Shown: piece by piece, positions 7,908-15,128 of the stretch
How positions within the stretch are numbered: position 1 is the first letter of the stretch
How the letters are laid out: each line of letters opens with the position of its first letter
NCBI GenBank assembly: GCA_934394855.1
Contig: CAKRRH010000017.1
Location: 1-40,483, forward strand
DNA from: an uncultured Eubacteriales bacterium
Lineage (GTDB): Bacteria; Bacillota; Clostridia; Oscillospirales; Acutalibacteraceae
DNA: 40,483 nt
Direction: 5' to 3'
Notes under the pieces: model-generated
Told to the model about the DNA's origin: nothing
The model's input: only the letters and a program-made list of their open reading frames with translations
The model's database searches: none
Made by a program: the position numbers and the translations under genes

Positions 7908-9686
7908 ATGAAACGAATAATATCGATTATGCTTGCCGCATTTATGCTAATGTCGCTTGTGTGCGTCGGGGCAAGCGCCGAATCTCTCATCACGAAAATT
8001 GAATTTTCGCATTCGGGTGACTCAAACGGCGACGGCATCATCAACATGAAGGATGTACTTGTCCTCAGACAGCAGATGGCAGGGCACAAGGTTGCATATT
8101 ACAGCGGCACGGATGTTAATGCGGACGGTCGAATCAACACAAAAGATCTTTTGCTGCTCCGAAAATATATTGCGGGCTGGGCGGTCGGCGAACAAATGAC
8201 GGACAAGACCGATAATCTCAACTTTGTTCTCGGCTGGCAAAAGGGCGTCAACATGGGCAATGCGCTTGAGGGCGAGACCGAATATTCCGACAACAACCCG
8301 ATAAAGGATGAATATTTTGAGAAGATCGCAGACGCAGGCTTTGACTTTGTGCGTGTCCCGATTCGCTGGTCGTCGCACATGAATAACAGTGCAATAATCG
8401 ATAATTCGTTTTTTAAGCGTGTGGATCATGTTGTTAACCAGGCGCTTGAATGCGGTCTTGGCGTGATCATCAATGTCCATCATTTTAACGCTGTTTGCAG
8501 CGATCCGAATAATAATATCGGAAAATTGTATCGAATTTGGGAGCAGTTGTCCGAGCATTATGCCGATATGCCGCAGAATGTGGCGTTCGAGCCGCTCAAT
8601 GAGCCAAACGGCGAGCTTACTTCAAACATTGATACATGGAATGCCGTGCAAAATAAATGCATTGACATAATTCGCAAGAACAATCCGACAAGAAAGATAA
8701 TCGTCACGGGCGTTTGGGGCGGTCACACGGCGCTTACCCCTCTCACTTTGCCAAAAAACGACCGAAATCTGATTGCGACGGTTCATTATTATGCTCCGTT
8801 TGAGTTCACTCATCAGGGAGCGTCGTGGGCAAACGACATGGATAAATATCTCGGTACAAAATGGAACGGAACCGAGTCCGAAGTTCGCATAATCGATAAT
8901 CATTTTAAGCAGATCAAGGCGTGGAGTGAGGCGATGAGCATTCCTGTGCTTGTCGGCGAGTTCGGAGCATATGAAAAAGCGGACATGGAAAGCCGAGTAA
9001 GGTGGACAGAATGCGTCAGAAAGACCTGTGAAAAATATGGCTTTGCATGGAGCTATTGGGAATTTAACGCAGGATTCGGAATATATGACCGCTCAAAGGG
9101 CGAGTTCAGGCAAGGACTTCTCAAAGCGCTGATTCCTGACATTCCGAACACAGAGCTCGGCGTGGCAAATTCAAATATTAAAACCGAGGTTAAGATTAGC
9201 GATACTCTGATTGGGCCTGTGACTTATGTTAAAACGATAAATTATGATATTCCGTCGTGGTGCGCATATTATGAGGATGATAACGGTAAAACGGTCACCT
9301 TCACAGCAGATAATCCAAAGGAATGGGCGAGGGTCAATTTGCCGCTTGATTTGACAGATTCGGGCGGAAAATTCAACAAAAATAAACTGACGCTCAAGCT
9401 TCGCAGCATCGATAACAGCATTGAGCATTTGCTGATAAACATTGAGGACGGCGGGGCAAATAAGGAAACGCAGGCTGCGCAGCTTTTCACCGAAAATTTT
9501 AAATCATCAGCTGACAAAAACGGCGTTGTGACGGTGGAATATTCGCTCGATAACGCATATAATTTGTTGAAGGATTATATCGGCAACGGCATTCGGCTTA
9601 AATTGTTCATAGAATCCGACCCGAGAATGGCGGAGATTTATGACGGCGTCGGTGAGCTTGAGCTAATCAGTCTCAGCCTTGAATAA
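7908..9686 (+). CDS. Secreted GH5 endoglucanase with N-terminal dockerin
   Basis: The 592-residue protein starts with a signal peptide (residues 1-24, cleavage after ASA). A type I dockerin follows at about 37-91, with two calcium-loop repeats (DSNGDGIINMKDVL and DVNADGRINTKDLL). The GH5 catalytic domain spans about 104-425, with acid/base Glu232 in PLNEPN and nucleophile Glu351 in VGEFGAY. A C-terminal domain of about 160 residues, probably a beta-sandwich, was not recognised. GH5 enzymes of this type cleave beta-1,4-glucans; the dockerin should dock it on a cohesin scaffold outside the cell. The ATG at 7908 has AAAGGA upstream; an in-frame ATG at 7851 lies inside the promoter. A dockerin directly behind the signal peptide is less common than one at the C-terminus. 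Confidence 0.93.
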   Translation: MKRIISIMLAAFMLMSLVCVGASAESLITKIEFSHSGDSNGDGIINMKDVLVLRQQMAGHKVAYYSGTDVNADGRINTKDLLLLRKYIAGWAVGEQMTDKTDNLNFVLGWQKGVNMGNALEGETEYSDNNPIKDEYFEKIADAGFDFVRVPIRWSSHMNNSAIIDNSFFKRVDHVVNQALECGLGVIINVHHFNAVCSDPNNNIGKLYRIWEQLSEHYADMPQNVAFEPLNEPNGELTSNIDTWNAVQNKCIDIIRKNNPTRKIIVTGVWGGHTALTPLTLPKNDRNLIATVHYYAPFEFTHQGASWANDMDKYLGTKWNGTESEVRIIDNHFKQIKAWSEAMSIPVLVGEFGAYEKADMESRVRWTECVRKTCEKYGFAWSYWEFNAGFGIYDRSKGEFRQGLLKALIPDIPNTELGVANSNIKTEVKISDTLIGPVTYVKTINYDIPSWCAYYEDDNGKTVTFTADNPKEWARVNLPLDLTDSGGKFNKNKLTLKLRSIDNSIEHLLINIEDGGANKETQAAQLFTENFKSSADKNGVVTVEYSLDNAYNLLKDYIGNGIRLKLFIESDPRMAEIYDGVGELELISLSLE

Positions 9687-9712
9687 ACAAATCCGTGATA
9701 AAATCATATTAA

Positions 9713-9755
9713 AAAACCGCTTAGAGTTCATTTCAAATGAGCTTTAAGCGGTTTT
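9713..9755. terminator. Bidirectional terminator between the cellulase and ectB-like gene
   Basis: AAAACCGCTTA pairs with TAAGCGGTTTT around a central region containing a second short inverted repeat. T runs follow on both strands (longer on the minus strand). It serves the two convergent genes. Confidence 0.85.
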
Positions 9756-9774
9756 GCTTATGAATATTTAATTG

Positions 9775-11028
9775 TTACAGACACTGTTTGATCGAGTCGC
9801 GAACCTTTTGCAATCCTTCAAGCAAAATGTCCTCTTCAATCGTCAGCGCAGGCATAATTTTTAACACGGCATTGTCACGACCGACACGCTCCGCAATTAC
9901 GCCGTTGTCGAAGCATTTGTGCATGACCTTCTTTGAAAAATCATCTCCGCCGAGAGCGGTGAAGTCAATTCCGATTGCAAGACCGATCGAGCGATAGGTG
10001 ATTCGCTCATCGAGCGGCAAAATCTCATCTTCAATGAATTTAGCGGCGATTTCGCCCTTTTTGCGGCATTGCTCCTCAACCTTTTGCGTGAGCATATATT
10101 CAAGTCCCGCACGAGCGGCAACGATTGAAAGCTGGTTGCCTCTGAAAGTGCCGTTATGTTCACCCGGCGACCAGATGTCAAGCTCGGGTTTGATAAGCGT
10201 TAATGCAAACGGCATTCCGTAGCCGCCGATCGATTTTGACATTGCGACCATGTCCGGCACGATTCCTGCACGCTCAAACGAGAAATATGTTCCTGTTCTT
10301 GCACAGCCGACCTGAACATCGTCAACTATCATCAAAATGTCGTTATCATCGCAGAATTTGCGAACCTTTTTAAGAAAATCAACGGAAAATACTTGAATTC
10401 CGCCCTCCGCCTGAACCGTTTCGATAACAAATGCCGCCGGCTTTTCAACGCCCGAATGGTCGTCGTCGAGCAGCATTTGAGCATATTCAACCGAGTCGAT
10501 TCCGCCGAGCATATATGGGGCGGGAATGTGGGTGACGTTGCAAAGCGGAACGCCGGCACCCCCACGGGAAGATTTGTCGGTAGTAAGAGAAAGCGCACCG
10601 AGCGTCATTCCGTGAAATGCACCCATCAAGGCGAAAATGTTGCTTCTGCCTTTGACTTTTCTTGCGAGCTTGAGCGCCGCTTCAACAGCATTTGTTCCGG
10701 TAGGACCGGGAAACTGCAATTTATAATCAAGACCGCGGGGTTTTAACACATTTTCTTCAAAATAATCGATAAAATCCCGTTTTGCGACGGTATACATATC
10801 GAGAGCGTGCATTATTCCGTCGCTCTGAATGTAGTCAAGCAGTTTCTGTTTGATGTAATCGTTGTTGTGACCGTAATTCAAAGCGCCTGCGCCGCAGAAA
10901 AAATCGATAAACCTTTTTCCGTCTTCATCGAACATCTCAGCGTTTTTCGCAGTTTTGAATACTGTCGGGAAGCTTCTGCAATACGAGCGGACTTCCGATT
11001 CGTATTCCTCAAAAACCTTCGAGTTCAT
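9775..11028 (-). CDS. ectB: Diaminobutyrate--2-oxoglutarate aminotransferase (EctB type)
   Basis: This 417-residue class III PLP aminotransferase has the PLP lysine at Lys265 (MSKSIGG), the cofactor-binding Asp-Asp-Val-Gln at 236-239, and FPGPTGTNAVEAALK near 106-120, all typical of EctB/DABA aminotransferases. The expected reaction converts aspartate semialdehyde and glutamate to 2,4-diaminobutyrate and 2-oxoglutarate. No ectA, ectC, siderophore or peptide-synthetase gene is visible beside it, so ectoine synthesis cannot be claimed here; the product may feed another pathway elsewhere. It is a single-gene unit with its own promoter and an inverted repeat in the leader. The symbol refers to family rather than proven pathway. 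Confidence 0.85.
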   Translation of the reverse strand: MNSKVFEEYESEVRSYCRSFPTVFKTAKNAEMFDEDGKRFIDFFCGAGALNYGHNNDYIKQKLLDYIQSDGIMHALDMYTVAKRDFIDYFEENVLKPRGLDYKLQFPGPTGTNAVEAALKLARKVKGRSNIFALMGAFHGMTLGALSLTTDKSSRGGAGVPLCNVTHIPAPYMLGGIDSVEYAQMLLDDDHSGVEKPAAFVIETVQAEGGIQVFSVDFLKKVRKFCDDNDILMIVDDVQVGCARTGTYFSFERAGIVPDMVAMSKSIGGYGMPFALTLIKPELDIWSPGEHNGTFRGNQLSIVAARAGLEYMLTQKVEEQCRKKGEIAAKFIEDEILPLDERITYRSIGLAIGIDFTALGGDDFSKKVMHKCFDNGVIAERVGRDNAVLKIMPALTIEEDILLEGLQKVRDSIKQCL

Positions 11029-11056
11029 TGTAAATTCAAATCCTTATATTAAATTT

Positions 11057-11076
11057 TATACGGCAAAATCCGTATA
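11057..11076. promoter_or_regulatory. Inverted repeat in the ectB-like leader
   Basis: TATACGG, 6 bases, CCGTATA: a perfect 7-bp inverted repeat just downstream of the -10 box at 11083-11088, in a position where a bound repressor would block transcription. The cognate regulator is not apparent in the window. Confidence 0.45.
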
Positions 11077-11082
11077 GAATAT

Positions 11083-11110
11083 ATTATACAACTTTTTTAT
11101 AATAATTCAA
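11083..11110 (-). promoter_or_regulatory. Promoter of the ectB-like gene
   Basis: On the minus strand TTGAAT, 16 bases, TATAAT. The leader to the ATG at 11028 is about 45 bases and contains the inverted repeat. Confidence 0.6.
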
Positions 11111-11129
11111 GCATTATTTGATTTTGTGA

Positions 11130-11150
11130 GATAAAAAAGACTTTTTTATC
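11130..11150. repeat. Perfect 10-bp inverted repeat upstream of the GNAT gene
   Basis: GATAAAAAAG, one base, CTTTTTTATC. It lies 31 bases before a TATAAT at 11181-11186 that probably serves the GNAT gene. With a one-base centre it cannot form a normal RNA hairpin, so a protein-binding site is more likely than a terminator. Confidence 0.45.
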
Positions 11151-11180
11151 TTGAAAGATGATTTGTAAATCATTTTCTGC

Positions 11181-11186
11181 TATAAT
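11181..11186 (+). promoter_or_regulatory. Likely -10 element of the GNAT gene
   Basis: A perfect TATAAT 36 bases before the start codon at 11217. No good -35 is found at 16-18 bases; the nearest TTGAAA is 24 bases upstream. The gene may need an activator or use extended elements. Confidence 0.4.
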
Positions 11187-11216
11187 ATACTTATATTCAA
11201 AAAGGAGCAAAGTAAA

Positions 11217-11756
11217 TTGATTTATCTGATAGAAGCAAATAAACAATATGCAAATGAATTGGAACAATTCAAGAATGAAGTATTGATACATGATGTTGAC
11301 AGCGAAGATCAATTTGCCGGTTGCATGGGACTGAAGAATTGTGATTCTGCTAAAAAGTGGATTGATATATGCAAGTTGCGAAAAAACAAGGAGACGTGCG
11401 AACGGGCGGGTGCAGAAGTGCCGTCAACTACTTATTTTGCAATTAGAAAAAGTGACAATAGACTTGTTGGAGTTATTGATTTGCGTCATCACATCAATAA
11501 TCCTGTTCTTGGAACATGGGGAGGCCATTGCGGATATACCGTCAGACCGTCTGAACGCAAAAAGGGTTATGCAACGGAAATGCTTCGGTTAAATATTCAA
11601 AATGCAAAGGCTTTGGGAATACGACAGCTTCTTGTGACATGTGATGAAAAAAACAAAGCAAGCGAAAATACTATATTATCAAACGGCGGCGTTTTTGACA
11701 GAACGGTTGAGGTTGACGGCTGTAACATGAAAAGATATTGGATTGACATAATTTGA
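11217..11756 (+). CDS. GNAT family N-acetyltransferase
   Basis: This 179-residue cytosolic protein has the acetyl-CoA binding motif A as VRPSERKKGYATEML near residues 105-120, preceded by a strand-rich segment and followed by the expected AKALGIRQLLVTCDEKNKAS motif B region. It should transfer an acetyl group from acetyl-CoA to an unknown amine. The start is TTG at 11217, 9 bases after AAGGAG. The coding sequence looks richer in A and T than its neighbours and uses more AAA/AAT/ATA codons, which could mean recent acquisition. It is a single gene, convergent with metY. Confidence 0.85.
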   Translation: MIYLIEANKQYANELEQFKNEVLIHDVDSEDQFAGCMGLKNCDSAKKWIDICKLRKNKETCERAGAEVPSTTYFAIRKSDNRLVGVIDLRHHINNPVLGTWGGHCGYTVRPSERKKGYATEMLRLNIQNAKALGIRQLLVTCDEKNKASENTILSNGGVFDRTVEVDGCNMKRYWIDII

Positions 11757-11841
11757 TTGTTTTTGAATTGACAAATTGGGATTTATGTTTATCGTTTATA
11801 TAATAATTGAATTTTTTTATTATCGCAAAATAAAGATAAAA

Positions 11842-11879
11842 AATCGCCGTCAACACCAAAATCAGTGTCGGCGGCGATT
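11842..11879 (-). terminator. Intrinsic terminator of metY
   Basis: AATCGCCG...ACAC pairs with GTGT..CGGCGATT (two mismatched positions), and on the minus strand the stem is followed by TTTTTT. It lies 14 bases past the metY stop; it may also slow readthrough from the GNAT gene. Confidence 0.8.
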
Positions 11880-11892
11880 AAGACCGGTTAGA

Positions 11893-13179
11893 TTATTTTA
11901 CGGCGTCAAAGCCATGCTGAAGGTCGGCGATAATATCGTCGATGTGCTCTGTGCCGATTGAAAGGCGGATCGTGTTCGGATAAATTCCGCCGGCGGCAAG
12001 CTCTTCCTCATTCATCTGCGAATGGGTGGTCGAAGCCGGGTGAATTACGAGCGATTTAACATCCGCAACATTTGCAAGCAAGCTGAAAAGCTCAAGGCTC
12101 TCGGTGAATTTCTTTGCGGTATCTGCGTCGCCTTTGATCTCAAATGTGAAGATTGAAGCGGCACCGTTCGGGAAATATTTATCGTAAAGCTCTTTTTCTT
12201 TGCCTGTTGCAAGAGACGGGTGGTTTACACGTTCAACCTGAGGATGATTTTTAAGAAAATCTACAACTTTAAGCGCATTTTCAACATGACGCTCAACACG
12301 AAGCGAAAGCGTTTCAAGTCCTTGCAGAAGCAGGAATGAGTTAAACGGCGAGATTGTTGCGCCTTGATCTCTTAACAATGTTGTGCGGATTTTCATGATA
12401 TATGCGATATTTCCGCAGGCTTTTGAGAATACTACACCGTGATAGGACGGATTGGGCTTGGTGATTCCGGGGAATTTGTCGTTCTGTTCCCAGTCGAATT
12501 TGCCCGAATCAACGATTACGCCGCCCATTACCGTTCCGTGACCGCCGATGAACTTGGTTGCCGAATGAACAACGACATCTGCACCGTGCTCGATCGGACG
12601 AATGAGATATGGTGTTGCAAAGGTGCTGTCAACGATAAGCGGAATTCCGTGTTTATGAGCGACTTCGGAGAGCGCCTCAATGTCGATGACATCGGAATTC
12701 GGATTGCCGAGCGTTTCGGCATAGATAAGCTTTGTGTTGTCCTTGATTGCGTTTTCAACTGCCTCAATATCGTGCGGATCAACAAATGTTGTTTCGATTC
12801 CGCAGTCACGCAGAGTGTTTGCAAAAAGGTTATATGTGCCGCCATAGAGGTTAGACGAAGAAACGATATGATCGCCTGAAAGTGCAATGTTCTGAACGGC
12901 ATAGGTGATTGCAGCGGAGCCTGACGCTACTGCGAGCGCTGCCGCACCGTTTTCGAGCGCTGCGATTCTTTCTTCAAAAACAGAAGATGTCGGGTTCATC
13001 AGTCGGGTATAGATGTTGCCCGGCTCAGTCAGTCCGAAACGACCTGCGGCGGTTGCGCTGTCTTTAAAAACATATGATGTGGTGGCGTAAATCGGAACCG
13101 CACGAGCGTCGGTTGCGCTGTCGGGCTGTTCCTGTCCTACATGAAGCTGAAGTGTTTCAAATTTGTAATTCTTGCTCAT
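11893..13179 (-). CDS. metY: O-acetylhomoserine sulfhydrylase (aminocarboxypropyltransferase)
   Basis: This 428-residue PLP enzyme of the Cys/Met metabolism family makes homocysteine from O-acetylhomoserine and sulfide, the direct sulfurylation route to methionine. The PLP lysine is Lys209 in HSATKFIGGHG; YTRLMNPTSSVFEERIAALE and YAETLGNPNSDV are characteristic. The ATG at 13179 is preceded by GGAAAAG; an in-frame ATG at 13338 would extend it through the Rrf2 gene and is rejected. It is divergent from the Rrf2 regulator and neighbours cysK, and metA at the right end encodes a predicted acetyltransferase, so a complete acetyl-homoserine route is represented. Confidence 0.94.
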   Translation of the reverse strand: MSKNYKFETLQLHVGQEQPDSATDARAVPIYATTSYVFKDSATAAGRFGLTEPGNIYTRLMNPTSSVFEERIAALENGAAALAVASGSAAITYAVQNIALSGDHIVSSSNLYGGTYNLFANTLRDCGIETTFVDPHDIEAVENAIKDNTKLIYAETLGNPNSDVIDIEALSEVAHKHGIPLIVDSTFATPYLIRPIEHGADVVVHSATKFIGGHGTVMGGVIVDSGKFDWEQNDKFPGITKPNPSYHGVVFSKACGNIAYIMKIRTTLLRDQGATISPFNSFLLLQGLETLSLRVERHVENALKVVDFLKNHPQVERVNHPSLATGKEKELYDKYFPNGAASIFTFEIKGDADTAKKFTESLELFSLLANVADVKSLVIHPASTTHSQMNEEELAAGGIYPNTIRLSIGTEHIDDIIADLQHGFDAVK

Positions 13180-13208
13180 TTTCTTTTCCGGCCTTTCAAA
13201 AAATATTG

Positions 13209-13237
13209 TTGAATTTCTATTTAGATAGTAGTATAAT
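13209..13237 (+). promoter_or_regulatory. Promoter of the Rrf2 regulator
   Basis: TTGAAT, 17 bases, TATAAT. The region between metY and the regulator is only 91 bases, so a regulator bound here could control both directions. A short palindrome CTAT-TTAG-ATAG lies in the spacer at 13217-13228. Confidence 0.6.
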
Positions 13238-13270
13238 ATGTTTATATTACTATTTACAGGTGATTTGATT

Positions 13271-13702
13271 ATGATGAGTATTTCCACAAAAGGGCGATAT
13301 GCACTGAGGGTTATGATTGACCTGTCCGAACACAACACAGGCGACTATATTCCGCTGTCCGACATCGCAAAACGACAGGACATTTCGGAAAAATATCTTG
13401 AAAGCATTGTGTCAATGTTAAGCAAAAACGGGCTTGTTTCGTCGCTCAGGGGCAAGGGCGGAGGATATAAACTTAACCGTGCACCCGACGAATATACCGT
13501 GCTTGACATATTGACTGTGACCGAAGGCTCTTTGGCTCCGGTTGCGTGCCTTGATAAGCCTGTCAATAAATGTAACCGTGCGGCTAACTGCAAGACCCTG
13601 AGAATGTGGAAAGCGTTTTATAAAAACATCACCGATTTTTTCGGTTCGATAACCGTTGCCGATCTTGTCAAAGATGACAATTCCGGCGATTATATAATTT
13701 AA
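13271..13702 (+). CDS. Rrf2 family transcriptional regulator with three conserved cysteines
   Basis: This 143-residue winged-helix protein starts with the Rrf2 signature MSISTKGRYALRVMIDL and continues with LRGKGGGYKLNR, the wing. Cysteines 93, 101 and 107 (C-x7-C-x5-C) match the cysteine cluster that binds an iron-sulfur cluster in IscR-type members. Its position between metY and cysK suggests a CymR- or IscR-like control of cysteine and sulfur metabolism; the choice between these is open. The ATG at 13271 has AGGTG 8 bases upstream; a further in-frame ATG at 13274 is equally near. It is divergent from metY. Confidence 0.9.
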   Translation: MMSISTKGRYALRVMIDLSEHNTGDYIPLSDIAKRQDISEKYLESIVSMLSKNGLVSSLRGKGGGYKLNRAPDEYTVLDILTVTEGSLAPVACLDKPVNKCNRAANCKTLRMWKAFYKNITDFFGSITVADLVKDDNSGDYII

Positions 13703-13718
13703 TTTAAGAGGTTTTGTG

Positions 13719-13753
13719 ATTGGGTTAAGGTGCAAAGAGCATCTTAACCCAAT
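13719..13753. terminator. Intrinsic terminator after the Rrf2 gene
   Basis: ATTGGGTTAAG..GC pairs with GC..CTTAACCCAAT around a short loop and is followed by ATTTTTATTT on the plus strand. On the minus strand no T run follows, so it terminates cysK less efficiently, if at all. Confidence 0.8.
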
Positions 13754-13794
13754 ATTTTTATTTATTCAAGCGGTATTTTGTAAATTATTTATTA

Positions 13795-14727
13795 TCAGTC
13801 AGCGAAAAGGGGAGTTGAGAGATATCTGTCGCCGGTGTCGGGCAACAATACGACAATGTTTTTACCCTTGTTTTCGGGGCGCTTTGCAAGCTGAATTGCG
13901 GCATATGTTGCAGCACCCGATGAGATTCCGACAAGCACGCCCTCTTTTTTGCCGATGAGCTTGCCTGTTGCAAATGCGTCTTCGTTGCTGACGGGAATGA
14001 TTTCGTCATAGATCGAAGTATCAAGCACCTTCGGAACGAAGCCTGCGCCGATGCCCTGGATTTTGTGGCTTCCTGCCTGACCTTTTGAAAGCACGGGTGA
14101 AGTTTCGGGTTCAACCGCAACTACCTTAACATTCGGGTTTTGGTCTTTGAGATATTTGCCGACGCCTGTGATCGTTCCGCCTGTTCCGACGCCTGCTACG
14201 AAAATGTCAACCTTGCCGTCGGTATCTTCATAGATCTCAGGACCCGTTGTTTCATAATGCGCTTTCGGGTTTGCGCCGTTGTCAAACTGTGCGGGAATGA
14301 AGCTGTCAGGAGTTTCGGCTGCAAGCTCTTCTGCTTTTGCGATAGCGCCCTTCATGCCCTTTGAGCCTTCCGACAAAACGAGCTCTGCGCCATATGCTTT
14401 CATCAGCTGTCTGCGTTCAACCGACATTGTTTCCGGCATTACGATGATTATGCGATAGCCTCTTGCGGCTGCGGCTGAAGCAAGACCGATTCCTGTGTTG
14501 CCCGATGTCGGCTCAATGATTACCGAGCCGGGTTTCAATTTGCCCGATTCCTCAGCGTCCTTGATCATTGCAAGTGCGATTCTGTCTTTTACCGAGCCTG
14601 CCGGGTTAAAATATTCAAGCTTTGCGAGCAATTTTGCTTCGAGGTTGTTTTCTTTTTCGATGTGTGAGAGTTCAAGCAACGGAGTTTTTCCGATGAGCTG
14701 GTCGATTGAAGTGTATATTTTTGACAT
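13795..14727 (-). CDS. cysK: Cysteine synthase A (O-acetylserine sulfhydrylase)
   Basis: This 310-residue PLP enzyme makes cysteine from O-acetylserine and sulfide. The PLP lysine is Lys47 in NPAGSVKDR, the phosphate-binding loop region TSGNTGIGL is at about 74-82, and the GVGTGGTITG loop is near 175. Length is normal for CysK. The start has AAAGGAG at good spacing. The gene has a consensus promoter 160 bases upstream, inside an inverted repeat, and a leader that encodes a cysteine-rich peptide. This arrangement suggests both transcription-factor and translation-dependent control by cysteine. Confidence 0.95.
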   Translation of the reverse strand: MSKIYTSIDQLIGKTPLLELSHIEKENNLEAKLLAKLEYFNPAGSVKDRIALAMIKDAEESGKLKPGSVIIEPTSGNTGIGLASAAAARGYRIIIVMPETMSVERRQLMKAYGAELVLSEGSKGMKGAIAKAEELAAETPDSFIPAQFDNGANPKAHYETTGPEIYEDTDGKVDIFVAGVGTGGTITGVGKYLKDQNPNVKVVAVEPETSPVLSKGQAGSHKIQGIGAGFVPKVLDTSIYDEIIPVSNEDAFATGKLIGKKEGVLVGISSGAATYAAIQLAKRPENKGKNIVVLLPDTGDRYLSTPLFAD

Positions 14728-14746
14728 GATTGATAATCTCCTTTAA

Positions 14747-14795
14747 AATTGATATATATAGTGTTGTTTGTGTGTTGTTTGTGTTTGTTTTTGCG
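14747..14795 (-). promoter_or_regulatory. G-poor C/A tract between cysteine leader peptide and cysK
   Basis: On the transcribed strand this stretch is almost pure C and A with scattered T and essentially no G (repeats of ACAAAC/AACAC). It should be unstructured RNA. Such tracts are the kind of sequence Rho loads on; no intrinsic terminator hairpin is visible between the leader peptide and cysK. Confidence 0.4.
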
Positions 14796-14855
14796 TCACA
14801 TCTTAATGCAACATCGCGAGTGTAAACAGCAAAGATATTTTATTGTAGCAACCAT
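14796..14855 (-). CDS. Cysteine-rich leader peptide upstream of cysK
   Basis: A 19-codon frame reads MVATIKYLCCLHSRCCIKM and then TGA. It has a ribosome binding site AGGA 8 bases before its ATG, lies about 25 bases after the expected transcription start, and ends 68 bases before cysK. Four of 19 residues are cysteine, in two adjacent pairs with mixed TGC/TGT codons. Short peptides rich in the regulated amino acid are classical attenuation leaders, and cysteine-codon leaders controlling cysteine genes are known in mycobacteria. The same mechanism here is inference. The sequence TAGCAA upstream of the site can pair with TTGCTA inside the frame, enclosing the ribosome binding site. Confidence 0.6.
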   Translation of the reverse strand: MVATIKYLCCLHSRCCIKM

Positions 14856-14889
14856 TTTCTTTTTCCTACTTTCTTGCTATGTTGATATG

Positions 14890-14918
14890 ATTATAAACCT
14901 ATAAACATACTTTGTCAA
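14890..14918 (-). promoter_or_regulatory. Consensus sigma-A promoter of cysK
   Basis: On the minus strand TTGACA, exactly 17 bases, TATAAT: a perfect consensus. Such a strong promoter usually needs repression or attenuation, which fits the operator-like repeat and leader peptide around it. Confidence 0.88.
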
Positions 14919-14927
14919 TAGGTTTAT
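14893..14927. promoter_or_regulatory. Operator-like inverted repeat over the cysK promoter
   Basis: ATAAACCTAT, 15 bases, ATAGGTTTAT: a perfect 10-bp inverted repeat reaching from the -10 box across the -35 box. A dimer bound here would exclude RNA polymerase. The nearby Rrf2 regulator is the obvious candidate ligand, but this is inference. Confidence 0.6.
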
Positions 14928-15082
14928 TGCATTTAATTATATTTTTGACCTTTTTCACAATCAATTACGACACATCTATGTTTAAATTATGCAAGTTTAC
15001 AAATGGCTGAGCAGTAACAAACGGATTTTTTACCGAATAATCATACCTTATATATTATATAGCCGATTTTATCGAAAAAATG
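14928..15082. other. Spacer between the cysK and riboswitch promoters
   Basis: A/T-rich sequence between two divergent promoters. I see no reading frame of note, no hairpin with a T run and no repeat in it. Confidence 0.5.
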
Positions 15083-15111
15083 TTGACATCGGGATAATTT
15101 AATGGTAAAAT
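15083..15111 (+). promoter_or_regulatory. Sigma-A promoter of the riboswitch-controlled operon
   Basis: TTGACA, 17 bases, TAAAAT. Transcription would begin around 15117, about 10 bases before the aptamer. Confidence 0.82.
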
Positions 15112-15128
15112 ATTTGCAAAGTGAAAAT

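Noticed and set aside
14728..14890. T-box in the cysK leader
   Set aside because: No T-box sequence, no specifier stem and no intrinsic terminator can be found; the leader instead holds the cysteine-rich frame.
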